Part shown: positions 53,618 through 63,324 of the stretch, in pieces
How positions within the stretch are numbered: the stretch's first letter is position 1
How the letters are laid out: each line of letters starts with the position of its first letter
Assembly: GCF_003052515.2 (NCBI RefSeq)
Contig: NZ_QARE02000010.1
Location: 1-64,000, forward strand
Source: Pseudomonas sp. RIT409
Lineage (GTDB): Bacteria > Pseudomonadota > Gammaproteobacteria > Pseudomonadales > Pseudomonadaceae
Direction of reading: 5' to 3'
DNA length: 64,000 nt
The notes under the pieces: generated by a model
Told to the model about the DNA's origin: nothing
The model's input: the letters and a program-made list of their open reading frames with translations, nothing else
Databases searched by the model: none
Translations under genes and position numbers: made by a program

Positions 53618-54714
53618 TGGGTGCCGAACGCCAAATGACCCACGATGTGCAGGATCGAGATGCCAGCGATGAATGGCTGGAGCAGGTCAACCAGGCCATT
53701 GAGTCGGGGCTGCCGCTGCGCATTCAGGGGGCCAACAGCAAGGCGTTTCTCGGTCGCGAAGTCGCCGGTGAAGTCCTCGACACCCGTGGCCATCGCGGCA
53801 TCGTGACGTACGACCCGACCGAACTGGTGATCACCGCCCGTGCCGGGACGCCGCTGAGCGTGCTGAACGCAGCCCTCGACGCGGCGGGACAGATGTTGCC
53901 CTGCGAACCCCCGACCTACAGCGACAGCGGCGTCAATGATGCGACCGTCGGCGGCATGATCGCGGCAGGACTCTCTGGCCCGCGCAGGCCCTGGGCGGGC
54001 TCGGTGCGCGATTTCGTCCTGGGCACCCGGGTGATCACCGGGCTGGGCAAGCACTTGAAATTCGGCGGCGAAGTGATGAAAAACGTCGCGGGGTACGATG
54101 TCTCGCGCCTGATGGCCGGCAGCTTCGGCTGCCTGGGGTTGGTCACCGAAGTGTCGTTGAAAGTCCTGCCCAAGCCGCGGCTGTGCACCAGCATTGCGTT
54201 GGAGATGGACGCACCCCACGCCCTCGCCCGTCTGGCCGAGTGGGGTCAGCAGCCCTTGCCGATCAGCGCGGCCAGCCATGACGGCCGGGTGTTGCGCCTG
54301 CGCCTGGAGGGCGGCGAGGGTTCGGTGGCCGCCGCCCACGATCGCTTGGGGGGTGAAACCATCGACGCGGCGTATTGGCAGGCGTTGAACCAGCACCGCC
54401 TGGACTTCTTCACCGACGGACGCCCTCTCTGGCGCCTGTCGCTGCCGATCAACACGGGTGTGCTGGACCTGCCCGGCGAGCAACTGATCGACTGGGGCGG
54501 CGCGCAGCGCTGGCTCAAGTCAGACGCCGCCAGCCACGACATTCGTGCCCTCGTCAGCGCCGTCGGCGGTCATGCCACCTGCTACAGCCATGGCCTGGAC
54601 GACAGCCCGTTTCAGCCGCTGGCGGCGCCGCTCTTGCGTTACCACCGCCAATTGAAGGCGCAACTCGATCCCCACGGCATTTTCAATCCCGGCCGTATGT
54701 ACGCAGAGATCTGA
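53617..54714 (+). CDS. glcE: Glycolate oxidase FAD-binding subunit GlcE
   Basis: 365 residues. The FAD-binding domain shows LRIQGANSKAFLGR, VTYDPTELVITARAGTPLSVLNAAL, GGMIAAGLSGPRRPWAGSVRDFVLG and KFGGEVMKNVAGYDVSRLMAGSFG, and the protein ends in the typical RYHRQLKAQLDPHGIFNPGR. It forms the glycolate oxidase complex with GlcD and GlcF. Start ATG overlaps the glcD stop (TGATG), with GGAG nine bases upstream. Confidence 0.96.
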   Translation: MGAERQMTHDVQDRDASDEWLEQVNQAIESGLPLRIQGANSKAFLGREVAGEVLDTRGHRGIVTYDPTELVITARAGTPLSVLNAALDAAGQMLPCEPPTYSDSGVNDATVGGMIAAGLSGPRRPWAGSVRDFVLGTRVITGLGKHLKFGGEVMKNVAGYDVSRLMAGSFGCLGLVTEVSLKVLPKPRLCTSIALEMDAPHALARLAEWGQQPLPISAASHDGRVLRLRLEGGEGSVAAAHDRLGGETIDAAYWQALNQHRLDFFTDGRPLWRLSLPINTGVLDLPGEQLIDWGGAQRWLKSDAASHDIRALVSAVGGHATCYSHGLDDSPFQPLAAPLLRYHRQLKAQLDPHGIFNPGRMYAEI

Positions 54715-54717
54715 ACC

Positions 54718-55941
54718 ATGCAGACCACCCTGAGCGAACACGCCAAGCGCCTGCCCCGTGGCGATGAAGCCGAAAGCATCCTGCGCAGCTGTGTGCATTG
54801 CGGGTTCTGCAACGCCACCTGCCCCACCTATCAATTGCTGGGTGACGAACTGGACGGTCCCCGTGGCCGGATCTATCTGATCAAGCAAGTGCTCGAAGGC
54901 AAAGAGGTCACCGAAAAGACCCAACTGCATCTGGACCGCTGCCTGTCGTGCCGCAACTGTGAAACCACCTGCCCTTCTGGGGTCGACTACCACAACTTGC
55001 TGGACATCGGGCGGGCGGTGGTCGACGCCGCTGTTCCACGACCGATGAGCCAGCGTGTATTGCGCGAGAGCCTGCGCACGGTGGTGCCGAATGCCGGGGT
55101 GTTCAAGGCGCTGACGCAGGTGGGCAACACCTTCCGCCCCCTCCTGCCCGGTACGCTGAAAACCAAGTTGCCTAGCCAGATCCGTCCAGCGAAAGCCCGG
55201 CCCACCCGGGAGCATGCCCGTCAGGTCTTGATCCTGGAGGGTTGCGTGCAGCCGGGGCTGTCGCCCAACACCAACGCCGCGGCGGCGCGGGTGTTGGATC
55301 GCCTGGGGATCAGCGTGAAAGCCATCGCCCAGGCCGGGTGCTGCGGCGCGGTGGATTATCACCTCGACGCCCAGGCGCAAGGGCTGGAGCGTGCCCGACG
55401 CAACATCGACGCGTGGTGGCCCAGCGTACAGGCCGGTGCCGAAGCCATCGTGCAGACCGCCAGCGGCTGCGGTGCCTTCGTCAAGGATTACGGCCACCTG
55501 CTGCGCCACGACCCGGCTTACGCCGAGAAGGCCGCGCGGATCAGCGCCCTGACCAAGGATTTGGTCGAAGTGTTGCGCGCCGAACCGCTGGAAAAGCTCG
55601 GTGCCTGCACCAGCGCCAAGCTGGCGTTCCATTGCCCGTGCACGTTGCAACATGCCCAGAAACTCGGCGGCGCGGTGGAGTCGGTCTTGAGCCGACTGGG
55701 CTTCAACTTGACCGCAGTGCCCGACAGTCACCTATGCTGTGGCTCGGCCGGCACCTACTCGATCACCCAGCCGGTGTTGTCCAGGCAATTGCGAGACAAC
55801 AAGATGAACGCATTGGAAAGCGGCCGACCCGACGTCATCGCCACCGCCAATATCGGCTGCCAGACCCACCTGGCTGGCGCCGGTCGCACGCCAGTCAAAC
55901 ACTGGATCGAACTTATCGAGGACGCGCTGCATCCCAATTGA
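54718..55941 (+). CDS. glcF: Glycolate oxidase iron-sulfur subunit GlcF
   Basis: 407 residues. Two [4Fe-4S] motifs are present: Cys25/28/31/35 (CVHCGFCNATCP) and Cys75/78/81/85 (CLSCRNCETTCP). Two CCG domains follow (GCCGAVDYH near 205 and LCCGSAG near 340). It relays electrons from the GlcDE flavins to quinones. It starts three bases after the glcE stop. Confidence 0.97.
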   Translation: MQTTLSEHAKRLPRGDEAESILRSCVHCGFCNATCPTYQLLGDELDGPRGRIYLIKQVLEGKEVTEKTQLHLDRCLSCRNCETTCPSGVDYHNLLDIGRAVVDAAVPRPMSQRVLRESLRTVVPNAGVFKALTQVGNTFRPLLPGTLKTKLPSQIRPAKARPTREHARQVLILEGCVQPGLSPNTNAAAARVLDRLGISVKAIAQAGCCGAVDYHLDAQAQGLERARRNIDAWWPSVQAGAEAIVQTASGCGAFVKDYGHLLRHDPAYAEKAARISALTKDLVEVLRAEPLEKLGACTSAKLAFHCPCTLQHAQKLGGAVESVLSRLGFNLTAVPDSHLCCGSAGTYSITQPVLSRQLRDNKMNALESGRPDVIATANIGCQTHLAGAGRTPVKHWIELIEDALHPN

Positions 55942-55985
55942 TCGCAGCCGCCCTGCCCCTTTACGACACTGACTCAGGAGCACCC

Positions 55986-56393
55986 ATGAAAAGCAAATCC
56001 GTACTGACCCAGACCGACGTCACACAGATTCTCGCCGCCGCCCGTGCCGAGGCGCAGACCCAGGGCTGGGCGGTGTCCATTGCCGTGACCGACGATGGCG
56101 GCCACCTGCTGGGCTTCGAGCGTCTGGACGGCTGCGCCCCGATCGGCGCCTACATTGCGATCGAAAAAGCCCGCACCTCGGCACTGGGTCGTCGCGAGTC
56201 CAAAGGGTACGAGGACATGGTCAACGGCGGTCGCACGGCGTTCGTGACTGCCCCGCTGCTGACCTCCCTGGAGGGCGGCGTGCCGGTCATCGTCAACGGC
56301 GAAACCGTCGGTGCGGTGGGCGTTTCCGGCGTCAAGGCCGACCAGGATGCACAGGTGGCCAAGGCGGGGGTCGCCGCCGTCAACGCAGGATGA
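55986..56393 (+). CDS. glcG: GlcG/HbpS family protein
   Basis: 135 residues of the GlcG (DUF336) heme-binding-like family: LTQTDVTQILAAARAEAQ, GWAVSIAVTDDGGHLLGFERLDG, IAIEKARTSALGRRES and the C-terminal VGAVGVSGVKADQDAQVAKAG. Its role in glycolate use is unknown, but it is regularly found in glc operons. AGGAG lies five bases before the ATG; glcF ends 44 bases upstream. Confidence 0.94.
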   Translation: MKSKSVLTQTDVTQILAAARAEAQTQGWAVSIAVTDDGGHLLGFERLDGCAPIGAYIAIEKARTSALGRRESKGYEDMVNGGRTAFVTAPLLTSLEGGVPVIVNGETVGAVGVSGVKADQDAQVAKAGVAAVNAG

Positions 56394-56411
56394 ACATCGA
56401 TGCAGGAACCC

Positions 56412-56431
56412 TGTGGGAGTGAGCGCGCTCA
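56412..56431. repeat. Single REP-like element between glcG and glcB
   Basis: TGTGGGAG is followed by the perfect 12-base palindrome TGAGCGCGCTCA (56420-56431), a variant of the Pseudomonas REP head seen near 26.0 kb. It may set the mRNA boundary between glcDEFG and glcB. Confidence 0.55.
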
Positions 56432-56494
56432 TGCCTATGGGGCAGCTGGCCAAGCCCGACTGCAACACCCTATTTTCATGATGGAGAGCCCGAG

Positions 56495-58672
56495 ATGACC
56501 GAATTCGTCAACTGCCATAACCTCAAGGTGGCGGCCAATCTGAAGCGTTTTGTCGACGAGGACGTGCTCCCCGGGACCGGGCTGGACCCTGAAGTGTTCT
56601 GGGCCGATGTCGACTCGCTGGTCCACGACCTGGCGCCGATCAACCGCGAGTTGCTGGCCGAGCGCGACCGCATTCAGGCCCAGCTCGACAAATGGCACCG
56701 GTCCAACCCCGGCCCGATCACCGACATGCCCGCCTACATCGCTTACCTGGATGCCATCGGCTACCTGCAACCGGTGCCCGATACGGTGGCTGCCACGACC
56801 CGCAACGTCGACAGTGAAATCAGCGAACAGGCCGGCCCGCAACTGGTGGTGCCTGCCGCCAACGCCCGTTATGCCTTGAACGCCGCCAACGCCAGGTGGG
56901 GTTCGCTGTACGACGCCTTGTACGGGACTGATGCCATCGACAGCAGCAACGGCGCGGAAATCAAGGCCGGCTACAACCCGTTGCGCGGCGCCAAGGTCAT
57001 TGCCTTCGCCCGCGCCCTGCTGGATGAGGCCGTACCGCTGGCGGCCGGGTCCCATGCCGATGCTCAAGGCTACGCCATCGACAGCGGCGAGTTGATCGTG
57101 ACCCTCGCCGACGGCAGCCGTTCGCCGTTGGCACAACCGGAAAAATACGTCGGCTATCAGGGCCAGGCCACTGAGCCGAACGCCATCCTGTTGAAAAACC
57201 ACGGCCTGCACATCGAGATCCAGATCGACCCCAGCAGCCCCATCGGCAGCAGCGATCCGGCGGGCATCAAAGACCTGCTCCTGGAAGCCGCGCTGTCCAC
57301 CATCATCGACTGTGAAGACTCGGTGGCGGCCGTCGATGCCGACGACAAGCTGGTGGTCTACCGCAACTGGCTGGGGCTGATGAAAGGCGACCTGACCAAG
57401 GACCTGGTCAAGGGTGGCAAGACCATCACCCGGCGCCTGAATGCCGACCGCCAGTACACTCGCCCTGACGGCAGTGCTCTCACCCTGCATGGCCGCTCTC
57501 TGCTGTTCATCCGTAACGTCGGCCACTTGATGACGAACCCGGCCATCCTGTACGACGGCAACCGGGAAATCCCGGAAGGTATCCTCGATGGCGTGATCAC
57601 CAGCCTGATCGCCCTGCACGACCTGCACGAACGCACCAACTCCCGTGCGGGAAGCGTGTACATCGTCAAGCCGAAGATGCACGGTCCGGCCGAAGTGGCC
57701 TTTGCCGATCAGTTGTTCAGTCGGATCGAGGACGCGCTGAAGGTCCCGCGCAACACCCTGAAAATGGGCATCATGGACGAAGAGCGGCGCACCAGCGTCA
57801 ACCTCAAGGCGTGCATCGCGGCAGCCTCGGCGCGGGTGGCCTTCATCAATACCGGATTCCTGGACCGCACGGGCGATGAGATGCACACCTCCATGGAAGC
57901 CGGGCCGATGCTGCGCAAGGGCGAGATGAAGGCCACTCCGTGGATCAAGGCCTACGAGCGCAACAACGTGCAGGTCGGGTTGGCGTGCGGCCTGCGTGGC
58001 CGTGCTCAGATCGGCAAAGGCATGTGGGCCATGCCCGACCTCATGGCGGATATGCTGGAGCAGAAAATAGGCCACCCCAAGGCCGGCGCCACCACCGCTT
58101 GGGTGCCGTCGCCCACCGCCGCGACCCTGCATGCCCTGCACTATCACAAGGTCGATGTGCAGGCCGTACAGCAGGCGCTGGAGCAGATCGATCCGGAGAG
58201 CGAGCGCGAGCAGTTGCTGTTGGATCTGCTGACCATTCCGGTGGCGGCCGAGGCCAAATGGACCGAAGAGCAAATTCGCGAAGAGGTCGAGAACAACGCA
58301 CAGGGCCTGTTGGGTTACGTGGTGCGTTGGGTCGAACAAGGCGTGGGCTGTTCGAAGGTGCCGGACATTCATAACGTCGGTTTGATGGAGGACCGCGCCA
58401 CCCTGCGCATCTCCAGCCAGCACATCGCCAACTGGCTGCGTCACGGGGTGATCCATGAGCACGAGGCCTTGGACACCCTCAAGCGCATGGCCAAGGTGGT
58501 TGACAGGCAGAACGCAGGGGATGCTGCTTATCGCCCGATGAGCGAAAACTTCGACAAGTCGGTGGCGTTCCAGGCCGCTTGCGCGCTCGTCTTCAAGGGA
58601 TGTGAACAGCCCAGCGGCTACACCGAACCGCTGCTGCATCAGTTCCGCCTGGCGTATAAGAAAGAGGCGTAA
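56495..58672 (+). CDS. glcB: Malate synthase G
   Basis: 725 residues, the length of isoform G. Blocks include [95 protein letters not shown] and [18 protein letters not shown], with the catalytic Asp in [17 protein letters not shown]. It condenses glyoxylate with acetyl-CoA to malate, completing glycolate assimilation. GGAG lies eight bases before the ATG. Confidence 0.98.
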   Translation: MTEFVNCHNLKVAANLKRFVDEDVLPGTGLDPEVFWADVDSLVHDLAPINRELLAERDRIQAQLDKWHRSNPGPITDMPAYIAYLDAIGYLQPVPDTVAATTRNVDSEISEQAGPQLVVPAANARYALNAANARWGSLYDALYGTDAIDSSNGAEIKAGYNPLRGAKVIAFARALLDEAVPLAAGSHADAQGYAIDSGELIVTLADGSRSPLAQPEKYVGYQGQATEPNAILLKNHGLHIEIQIDPSSPIGSSDPAGIKDLLLEAALSTIIDCEDSVAAVDADDKLVVYRNWLGLMKGDLTKDLVKGGKTITRRLNADRQYTRPDGSALTLHGRSLLFIRNVGHLMTNPAILYDGNREIPEGILDGVITSLIALHDLHERTNSRAGSVYIVKPKMHGPAEVAFADQLFSRIEDALKVPRNTLKMGIMDEERRTSVNLKACIAAASARVAFINTGFLDRTGDEMHTSMEAGPMLRKGEMKATPWIKAYERNNVQVGLACGLRGRAQIGKGMWAMPDLMADMLEQKIGHPKAGATTAWVPSPTAATLHALHYHKVDVQAVQQALEQIDPESEREQLLLDLLTIPVAAEAKWTEEQIREEVENNAQGLLGYVVRWVEQGVGCSKVPDIHNVGLMEDRATLRISSQHIANWLRHGVIHEHEALDTLKRMAKVVDRQNAGDAAYRPMSENFDKSVAFQAACALVFKGCEQPSGYTEPLLHQFRLAYKKEA

Positions 58673-58711
58673 GCCCCTCTGGGGCGACGGGCTGGATCAG
58701 CGGGGGAGGGA

Positions 58712-58736
58712 CGGCCAGCGTCCACCACGCTGGCCG
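58712..58736. terminator. Bidirectional terminator hairpin between glcB and the TonB receptor
   Basis: CGGCCAGCGT and ACGCTGGCCG form a perfect 10-base stem with a 5-base loop between the convergent genes. Confidence 0.7.
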
Positions 58737-58749
58737 CCCGTTCGATGCC

Positions 58750-60939
58750 TCAAAACTCCAGTTTGGCCCGTGCCACCAACTGGCGCGGTTCGCCGATGGC
58801 AATGGCCGGTGACCCGAGGCCGCTGGCGGAGGTGTAGTACTTCTCGTCGAACATGTTTTTCAGGTTCAGTTGCAGGGTCAGATCGCGCTCGTCGAGCTTC
58901 ATCTTGTAGGCGACAAAAGCGTCGGCCACCTTCGAGGACGGAAGGTAATACTCTTTGCCCGCCCCATCGTTCACGCCCCAACGGCTGGCAAAGCGCGCAC
59001 CGGCTCCGGCGCGCAGCTCACCTATGCCGACATGGCCAAAGTCGCGGGTCAGGTACAGCGCGCCCGTATGCTTGGACACCCCGTCCAGCGGCTCGCCCTT
59101 GAGCACAGGGTCTTCCAGCACCTTGGTGTCGGTGTAGGCGTAGCTGCCGGTGATGCTCCAGACCGCATTGAGTTGCCCGGTGATGTCCGCCTCCAGCCCT
59201 CGGGACCGAACTTCACCCGAGACCCGGGTGCAGGTCTCGCTGCCATTCACCCCGCACGGTTCGCTGGTCTGCACGTTCTGCTTGTTGATGTTGAACAGGG
59301 CGACGGTGGCGGTGAGCGCGTCGTTCTGGAACTTGGTGCCGATTTCGTAGGCTTTGCCCTCCTCCGGTGGCAGGTCGCCAATCGGAGAGGCGATCGAGGT
59401 GTTCGGACGGAACGACTCGGTGTAGCTGCCGTACACTGACCAGTCCGGCTGGATCAGGTACACCAGGCCCACACGCGGGACAACCTTGCTGTCCTTGACG
59501 TCGGCGCCGACGACGAATGGCCGGCCCTTGCCGGTGAGTTCATCGAAGGCGTCGTAACGCAGCCCGGCCTGGAAGATCCATTGATCATTGAGGTGAATGG
59601 CGTCCTGCACAAAGAAGGCGTGGGTACGCAAGTGATCGGTCTGATCGCTGTTCGGCGCACTGACGGTACTCGGTTGAGCGGTCGCGCCGTAGACCGGGTT
59701 GTTGTAGTTGAAGTTGGTCCTGTTCGCGCTGCGGTACAGGTCGCCCAAGTCACGATCGTTTTTCATGTAATCGGCGCCAAACATCACCTCGTGGCGCATG
59801 TCCCCCCAATAAAGGTTGCCCAGCATGTTGACGGTGGCGGTATGGGCGTACTGCACGGCATCCCGGGTGGCGTCGCCACGGCGCGTCACGGCACCGGTGG
59901 TGTAGTTGGCCGAGATGAAACGTGACTGGTAGTCGTTGTAATAGTTGCGGCTGTAGGCGTAACCGGTGCGCAGCGTCCAGGTGTCATTGAGGCGATGGTC
60001 CATGCGCAGGTCGAGTGAGTCAGAGCGACCGGTGGTGACGTTGAACGGTTCGTCCAGTCGGCGGGTACGCGGGATGTCCAGCACCTTGCCGGTTCGGGTG
60101 TTGATCTGCGTGCCACGGTCGAACGGCACCGAGTATTCCATGTGCTCATAGGCCACCGAGACGGTGGTGTCGTCGCCATACCAGGCCAGGGACGGCGCGA
60201 TCACCGACTGGTCGATGCTGCCGAAATTGCGCCAGTAGTCGTAGTTCTGCTGGTCTGCGATGAAGCGGTAGGCCAGGCCGTTGGTGCCGATCGGCCCCGT
60301 GACGTCGATCTGCTCGCCCCCGCCGCCGAAGCTGGTGCCGAACACGGAAAGCGAGCGGCCTTCGACCAACTGCGGTTTCTTGGTGACGACGTTGATCACG
60401 CCACCGGGGTCCTGCACACCGTAGAGCATCGACGCCGGCCCCTTGAGCACTTCGATGCGCTCGGTGGTCGGCGTGAAATTACGCGCCTGCACCGACTGCA
60501 TTCCGTCTCGCATGATGGAGTTGTCGCGGTTGGTGCCGAAGCCGCGCTTCTGAATCGCATCCTGCGTGCCACCCAGGGTGTTGCCCTGCTTGACGCCGCT
60601 CACCGCGTTGATCGCTTCGTCCAGGGTGCTTGGCTGGCGGTCCTCGATGACCCGGTTGGTGACCACGTTCACGGTTTGCGGCACTTCCACCAGCGGTGCT
60701 TCGGTACGCGTGCCCACCGATGCCTTGCGCGCCTGATAGCTGGTGCGGCTGTGCTCGGTTTCGCTGATATCGGTCTGGGAGGTGGCATCGATGTTGGTTG
60801 CCTCCAACTGCAGTTCTTCAGCGCTGGCCAGCGAACCCACGCCAAGCGACCACAACAACGCCGTGACCGAACACACCCCTAAAGCAGCGGGACGAAGAGC
60901 GGGCAAAGCAGGCACACGAAAACCGGATTGAGCTGTCAT
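58750..60939 (-). CDS. TonB-dependent siderophore receptor
   Basis: 729 residues from ATG 60939; the open frame continues upstream to 63303 only as an antisense shadow. A signal peptide (about 1-39, ending LASAEEL) is followed by a short segment, a plug domain (VEVPQTVNVVTNRVIEDRQPSTLDEAINAVSGV, RIEVLKGPASMLYGVQDPGGVINVVTKKP) and a 22-strand-type barrel ending QLVARAKLEF. The plug features place it with ferrichrome/FpvA/FhuE-like ferric-siderophore receptors. There is no clear N-terminal signalling (STN) domain. The ligand is unknown. A weak Fur-like core lies upstream at 60993-61001. Confidence 0.93.
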   Translation of the reverse strand: MTAQSGFRVPALPALRPAALGVCSVTALLWSLGVGSLASAEELQLEATNIDATSQTDISETEHSRTSYQARKASVGTRTEAPLVEVPQTVNVVTNRVIEDRQPSTLDEAINAVSGVKQGNTLGGTQDAIQKRGFGTNRDNSIMRDGMQSVQARNFTPTTERIEVLKGPASMLYGVQDPGGVINVVTKKPQLVEGRSLSVFGTSFGGGGEQIDVTGPIGTNGLAYRFIADQQNYDYWRNFGSIDQSVIAPSLAWYGDDTTVSVAYEHMEYSVPFDRGTQINTRTGKVLDIPRTRRLDEPFNVTTGRSDSLDLRMDHRLNDTWTLRTGYAYSRNYYNDYQSRFISANYTTGAVTRRGDATRDAVQYAHTATVNMLGNLYWGDMRHEVMFGADYMKNDRDLGDLYRSANRTNFNYNNPVYGATAQPSTVSAPNSDQTDHLRTHAFFVQDAIHLNDQWIFQAGLRYDAFDELTGKGRPFVVGADVKDSKVVPRVGLVYLIQPDWSVYGSYTESFRPNTSIASPIGDLPPEEGKAYEIGTKFQNDALTATVALFNINKQNVQTSEPCGVNGSETCTRVSGEVRSRGLEADITGQLNAVWSITGSYAYTDTKVLEDPVLKGEPLDGVSKHTGALYLTRDFGHVGIGELRAGAGARFASRWGVNDGAGKEYYLPSSKVADAFVAYKMKLDERDLTLQLNLKNMFDEKYYTSASGLGSPAIAIGEPRQLVARAKLEF

Positions 60940-60992
60940 GAACGGATAAACCTGAAGTGTCGTGAAAGGGTTGCATTCGTCAGAAACGCATC

Positions 60993-61001
60993 TGATTCTC
61001 A
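60993..61001 (-). promoter_or_regulatory. Weak candidate Fur box upstream of the TonB receptor
   Basis: On the minus strand TGAGAATCA matches the Fur-box centre (TGATAATCA) at eight of nine bases, about 55 bases before the receptor start; the flanks match poorly. Confidence 0.35.
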
Positions 61002-61158
61002 CTACACGGATGCCAGCCGGCTTTACCTCACCTGTTTGCTGAAAAAATGTTGGCTGCGCTGGCGGGGTACCAAAATGCCAGCCATCCGCATTTTCGAAAC
61101 AATCTGTATCATTCGCCCGTTCCGCTCCCCTCCCGCGTAATGAAATCAAGGATTGTTC

Positions 61159-63324
61159 ATGCGTATCCGTTCTCTGCCTCCGCTTGCATTGATGTTGGGG
61201 GCCACCCTGTGCGGCACGGCCCAGGCCAGCGGTGACGACGCCTGTTACCCCGTCTGGACGTTGCTGCGCGATTCGCTGGACGTCTGCAACAACCTGGCGT
61301 TTCTCAACCCGGGCAACGACAGCCGGGTCAACCTGCGACTGTTGTTGGCGGACCGTCATGCCCTGGCGCTCAAGCCTGCCGCCCTGACCGACGATGAACT
61401 GTCCGAAGGCTATGGCCCCGTGCCGTTCCCCGTCGCGCGCCTGGAAGAAGGTGAAATCGAAGGTGACGAGAGCGAGGAATCCGGTGCTGCAGCGCTGAAC
61501 GACGTGCTCGAACGGCTCGGCATCCCGCGCGACAGCAGCGACAGCGCCGGGCAGGCATTCCTTCAAGGTGAAGGCAGCCGCTGTCGCAGCAACAGAGACG
61601 ACAGCGCCGCCGATTTCATCGGGCACCTGCTGGAAACCCCAGCCCTCCCTGACACCGAGCGTCAAGCGCTGGCGCGCAGCCGCTTGCAATTGCTGGAAAG
61701 CTGCACCTGGGACGGCGAGAAGCTGGCCGCGCTGCTGCCAGCCCAGGTGCAGTCCGACGATGGCAAGGCGTTCCTTGCTTACCTGCAAGCGGCCGCGGAT
61801 TTCTACAGTGGCCGCTTCAGCCAGGCCGAAAGCGGGTTCGCCAGTCTGAGCGAGAGCAGCCAGCCCTGGCTCAAGGAAACCGCGCTGTACATGGTCGCTC
61901 GCACACGCCTGAATGACGCACAGCGGGACGCTTTCGATGAGTACGGCACGATCAAAAGCGACCTGGACCCGGTCCCTTTCAATCAGGTCAGCGAAGCACT
62001 CACGCATTACCTGACGGCCTACCCTGAAGGCCGCTACGCCCGTTCCGCTAAAGGCCTGATGCGTCGGGCGCACTGGCTGGCCGGTGATCTGAACGCGCTG
62101 GCCAAGGATTACGACGGGCAACTGATGCGCGCCAGCGCTGACGAAGGCAATCTGCCGGCGGACGACCTGATTCAGGAAACCGACAACAAGCTGTTGATGG
62201 CTTCGACGACGACCACGCCCTCTTCCCTGCTGACGGCCACCGTTGACCTGTTGCTCATGCGTGCCGATGCGCCGCGGAAACTGACGCGGGAAGAACTCCA
62301 GGCTCAGAAAGACCTGTTCGCCGAATGGCCGGCGATGTTCGATTACTTGCAAGCAGTGTTCGCGTTCTACCTGGACAAGCAACCGGACCAAACACTGAAG
62401 CACCTGCCCCACTCGACGCCAACGAGCCTTGACGCGCTCGCCTTCAGCCAGCAGACCTTGCGCGGCCTGGCGCTGGAGGCCAATCGCGATCTGGCTGCCG
62501 CTCAACGCCTGTGGCAGGAACTGATGCCCTTGGCCAGCCAACCGTTGCAGCGGGACCAGGTGGAGCTGGCACTGGCCATGAACTACGAGCGCAGCGGCCA
62601 GTTGACCCAGGTGTTCGCCAGCGATTCGCCGATCCAGTCCGCTCAGGTGCGATCGATCTTGCTGAGCAAAGTGGCCGATGCGCCGCTGTTGCGCCAGCAG
62701 ATCACGCAGGGCAACAGCGAGACTGAAAAAGCCACGGCGCAGTTCGTGCTCCTGTACAAGAACCTGTTGCACCAGCAGTACGCGGCATTTGCCGAAGACC
62801 TCAAAACGCTGCCGGCACAGTCCGCTGACACTCGCCTGGGCACCAGCCTCGGCTACGTCTATGGCGAAGGCCAGACACTGCAACTGTTCCGTTGGAAGGG
62901 CGACAAGGCGGAATCGGGGTACAGCTGCCCCAGCGTCGCCGAAACCGCCGCGCTGCTGCAGGCCAACGCACAGGATCCCAAAGGCCTGAACTGCCTGGGC
63001 GAATTCATCCTGCGCAACGGGCTGGACGGCATACCGCTGGACGACCGGCCTTCCGCGTCTTTGCTCGGGAGCTCGCAGCCGGGGTTCGAGGGCCCACTGT
63101 TTTCCCGGCTCGACGGTTACCGGACAGTCATCGCCGACAGCAACGCTCCGCGCGATGAAAAGGCGTATGCGCTGTTCCGTGCGATCAACTGCTACGCGCC
63201 GTCGGGTTACAACAGTTGCGGCGGGAAAGACGTTGAACCCTCGGTTCGCAAAGGGTGGTTCCGCCAATTGAAGAGCACCTACGCCGCCACGCCATGGGGC
63301 CAATCCCTGCAGTACTACTGGTGA
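61159..63324 (+). CDS. Exported protein of unknown function (large, helical)
   Basis: 721 residues from ATG 61159 (AAGGA six bases upstream). A signal peptide (about 1-22, ending AQAS) is followed by a region with Cys residues (DDACYPVWTLLRDSLDVCNNLAFLNPGND) and a long, mostly helical body resembling TPR/solenoid repeats (FLAYLQAAADFYSGRFSQAESGFASL, YMVARTRLNDAQRDAF, LTHYLTAYPEGRYARSAKGLMRRA). It is probably periplasmic. Its stop overlaps the start of the DUF3142 gene (ATGA), so the two are translated together. I do not know a function; a scaffold role paired with the DUF3142 protein is a guess. Confidence 0.75.
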   Translation: MRIRSLPPLALMLGATLCGTAQASGDDACYPVWTLLRDSLDVCNNLAFLNPGNDSRVNLRLLLADRHALALKPAALTDDELSEGYGPVPFPVARLEEGEIEGDESEESGAAALNDVLERLGIPRDSSDSAGQAFLQGEGSRCRSNRDDSAADFIGHLLETPALPDTERQALARSRLQLLESCTWDGEKLAALLPAQVQSDDGKAFLAYLQAAADFYSGRFSQAESGFASLSESSQPWLKETALYMVARTRLNDAQRDAFDEYGTIKSDLDPVPFNQVSEALTHYLTAYPEGRYARSAKGLMRRAHWLAGDLNALAKDYDGQLMRASADEGNLPADDLIQETDNKLLMASTTTTPSSLLTATVDLLLMRADAPRKLTREELQAQKDLFAEWPAMFDYLQAVFAFYLDKQPDQTLKHLPHSTPTSLDALAFSQQTLRGLALEANRDLAAAQRLWQELMPLASQPLQRDQVELALAMNYERSGQLTQVFASDSPIQSAQVRSILLSKVADAPLLRQQITQGNSETEKATAQFVLLYKNLLHQQYAAFAEDLKTLPAQSADTRLGTSLGYVYGEGQTLQLFRWKGDKAESGYSCPSVAETAALLQANAQDPKGLNCLGEFILRNGLDGIPLDDRPSASLLGSSQPGFEGPLFSRLDGYRTVIADSNAPRDEKAYALFRAINCYAPSGYNSCGGKDVEPSVRKGWFRQLKSTYAATPWGQSLQYYW

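Noticed and set aside
60940..63303. Upstream extension of the TonB receptor frame by about 790 codons
   Set aside because: It lies antisense to the exported protein at 61159-63324. The signal peptide of the receptor begins at 60939, so the extension is not part of the protein.
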